Shown piece after piece: positions 7,022-7,952 of a stretch of DNA of 7,952 bases. The stretch spans positions 1 to 7,952 of the forward strand of contig CAKTUP010000091.1 in NCBI GenBank assembly GCA_934621705.1. The letters are read 5' to 3'. The notes beneath the pieces were generated by a model, which searched no databases, was not told the DNA's origin, and saw only the letters and a list, made by a program, of their open reading frames with translations. This stretch comes from an uncultured Petrimonas sp. (GTDB lineage Bacteria > Bacteroidota > Bacteroidia > Bacteroidales > Dysgonomonadaceae). A program made the translations under genes and the position numbers. Every line of letters starts with the position of its first letter. The first letter of the stretch is position 1.

Positions 7022-7513
7022 ATGAAATCATCAACAATCATTGCCCTTGCGAGCCTTTTCATACTGGCAAGCTGCACCCATAAAACCAAACAACCCAAAG
7101 AAGAAGCGTTGTGGGATGAAACAAACAGCAAAGTTGAGCACGCATCAACAACTATATCCGAAAATACCGTTCTCGAAGGAGATACAACCATTTATGGATG
7201 GAAGGAACTTATGGAAGGAAAAATTAAAGAAACACCTATTCTCGGAGTTAATCCCAAAGAATATTTTCGAGAGAACAATAAATTCAAAGACTGGGACGCA
7301 ACTAATCCAAAGCAGGTATTCCTTGAATATGTTGTTGAGAAAGATGGAACCGCATCAAACATCAAAATAAAAGAAAGCAGCGGAAACAGCGAATTGGATA
7401 ATGAGGCAGTCAGACTTATTAAAGAAGCCGCTCACTTGCCCGGCACAAACCACAAAGGAGAGCCAATAAGATGTGGTAATTCTATGATTTACGTTTATTT
7501 TCCACCAAAATAA
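7022..7513 (+). CDS. Small lipoprotein with a TonB C-terminal domain
   Basis: A 163-residue predicted lipoprotein. The ATG at 7022 is chosen because it gives a lipoprotein signal peptide, MKSSTIIALASLFILASC, with lipobox Leu-Ala-Ser-Cys and lipidated Cys18. An in-frame ATG at 6935 lies inside the palindromic repeats and would bury this signal. After a polar linker (about 19-95), residues about 97-162 resemble the TonB C-terminal domain: VFLEYVVEKDGTASNIKIKE, then SSGNSELDNEAVRLIKEA, a conserved LPG turn and a final beta strand IYVYFPP. There is no TonB-type transmembrane anchor and no proline-rich spacer, so it is unlikely to be an ExbBD-coupled TonB. In Bacteroidota such domains occur on many periplasmic and envelope proteins, and the role here is unknown. 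It is separated from the permease by repeats, so it is probably transcribed separately. A-rich leader, no Shine-Dalgarno sequence. Confidence 0.85.
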   Translation: MKSSTIIALASLFILASCTHKTKQPKEEALWDETNSKVEHASTTISENTVLEGDTTIYGWKELMEGKIKETPILGVNPKEYFRENNKFKDWDATNPKQVFLEYVVEKDGTASNIKIKESSGNSELDNEAVRLIKEAAHLPGTNHKGEPIRCGNSMIYVYFPPK

Positions 7514-7548
7514 ATCCGTAGCTCAATTTTATTTTTACCTTATCTATT

Positions 7549-7572
7549 TCTCAAGTTCAACTTTTAATTTGC
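7549..7572 (+). promoter_or_regulatory. Near-palindromic operator-like motif, copy 3
   Basis: Reads TCTCAAGTTCAACTTT, then TAATTTGC. It matches copy 2 (2881-2904) at 19 of 24 positions and shares the ATTTGC end of copy 1. AAGTT/AACTT is a perfect inverted repeat around one C. No TAnnTTTG box and no gene follow, so it may be an orphan or the remnant of a lost promoter. Confidence 0.45.
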
Positions 7573-7608
7573 ATAGATAGATGTCAAACATCAGAATAAC
7601 AGATATGC

Positions 7609-7661
7609 TTGAAACGCGTCAGACGGGTAATCCGCCAATAGTCGTACACAGTTCGTCAGAC
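7609..7661 (+). repeat. 53-bp dispersed direct repeat, copy 1
   Basis: Starts TTGAAACGCGTC and ends GTTCGTCAGAC, with GGGTAATCCGCC in the middle. It matches 7893-7945 at 48 of 53 positions without gaps. It is GC-richer than the flanking DNA. CGTCAGAC occurs near both ends of this copy. Confidence 0.85.
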
Positions 7662-7725
7662 ATACGTTAAAATATAAATGAATAATTTATTTACAATGAT
7701 AAAATTAGAATGACAATAATAAAGT

Positions 7726-7881
7726 AATAAGGTTACAGTCGGTCAGTAACAATGAAAGCTACTAAGGTTATGTGATAGAAATAAGGTTTTTGTTTTCCAT
7801 AATTTATAAACCTTATTTTAAATTCCATAGACCTTAGTACAAACGGAGCAACACAACAAACTTTTATCTTATTACCTTATT
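7726..7881. repeat. Concentric inverted repeats built on the half-site TAAGGT
   Basis: Three inverted pairs share nearly the same centre (about 7799-7804). Outer: AATAAGGT 7726-7733 with ACCTTATT 7874-7881. Middle: ACTAAGGTTATG 7761-7772 with CATA 7826-7829 and ACCTTAGT 7831-7838 (one bulged G). Inner: AAATAAGGTTT 7779-7789 with AAACCTTATTT 7808-7818, a perfect 11-bp stem with an 18-base loop. Every arm carries an AAGGT or ACCTT core. It could be a MITE-like element, a structured transcript or a multi-site protein target. Confidence 0.6.
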
Positions 7882-7892
7882 TAATGGCTTTT

Positions 7893-7945
7893 TTGCAACG
7901 CGTCAAACGGGTAATCCGCCGATAGTAGGACACAGTTCGTCAGAC
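7893..7945 (+). repeat. 53-bp dispersed direct repeat, copy 2
   Basis: Second copy, starting exactly 284 bp after the first, with five substitutions. It ends seven bases before the window edge. Read on the minus strand, both copies keep the same short open stretch ending GGLPV and stop, but no gene can be demonstrated. Confidence 0.85.
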
Positions 7946-7952
7946 GCTGCCA

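Larger units (their letters stand above)
7514..7952. other. Gene-free region with repeats
   Basis: No convincing gene is seen in these 439 bp on either strand. The stretch is strongly AT-rich apart from two GC-richer 53-bp direct repeats. It also contains a third operator-like motif and a set of concentric inverted repeats. A small hairpin, GATGT-CAA-ACATC, lies at 7580-7592. A gene on the minus strand could begin beyond the right edge, but this cannot be shown. Confidence 0.6.

Noticed and set aside
6619..7191. Minus-strand open frame of 190 codons
   Set aside because: It overlaps the permease 3' end, the palindromic repeats and the lipoprotein gene in antisense, and has no recognisable domain. 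It is an overlap artefact.
7609..7945. CRISPR array
   Set aside because: There are only two repeat copies, they are imperfect, 231 bp of non-spacer-like sequence lies between them, and there are no cas genes.
7893..7952. C-terminal end of a minus-strand gene entering from the right edge
   Set aside because: About 60 bases stay open, but the same stretch recurs at 7609-7661 as an isolated repeat, so openness alone does not support coding.

Overview
The window looks like chromosomal DNA from a Bacteroidota bacterium, probably a Bacteroidales-type anaerobe. The reasons are the protein families (a Bacteroidota-style 782-residue FtsX permease, a DUF4143 ATPase, a lipoprotein with a TonB C-terminal domain), A/T-rich leaders without clear Shine-Dalgarno sequences, and a TAnnTTTG-type -7 box. 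The genus cannot be fixed from the sequence alone.

Layout from left to right. 55-1518 (+): TolC-family outer-membrane channel. 1644-2783 (-): AAA/DUF4143 ATPase, convergent with the channel gene. 2784-2937: divergent control region with two copies of a near-palindromic motif. 2938-4248 (+): HlyD/MacA-type membrane fusion protein. 4249-4346: spacer made largely of two heptanucleotide tandem arrays, one overlapping the stop codon before it and the other the start codon after it. 4347-6695 (+): large MacB/FtsX-type ABC permease. 6696-7021: gene-free stretch packed with short GC-rich palindromes. 7022-7513 (+): small lipoprotein with a TonB C-terminal domain. 7514-7952: gene-free stretch with a third copy of the motif, two copies of a 53-bp direct repeat, and a concentric set of three inverted repeats between them.

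The channel, fusion protein and permease together form an almost complete MacAB-TolC-like tripartite export system (outer-membrane duct, periplasmic adaptor, inner-membrane permease). Its ABC nucleotide-binding subunit is not in the window. The DUF4143 ATPase lies antisense between channel and adaptor, is not an ABC protein, and looks like an unrelated insertion. The exported substrate cannot be told from sequence.

The coding content is conventional. The less ordinary material is non-coding: the three-copy palindromic motif, the heptad arrays abutting the fusion-protein and permease genes, the REP-like palindrome cluster, the 53-bp repeats and the concentric inverted repeat. None of these proves a new system.
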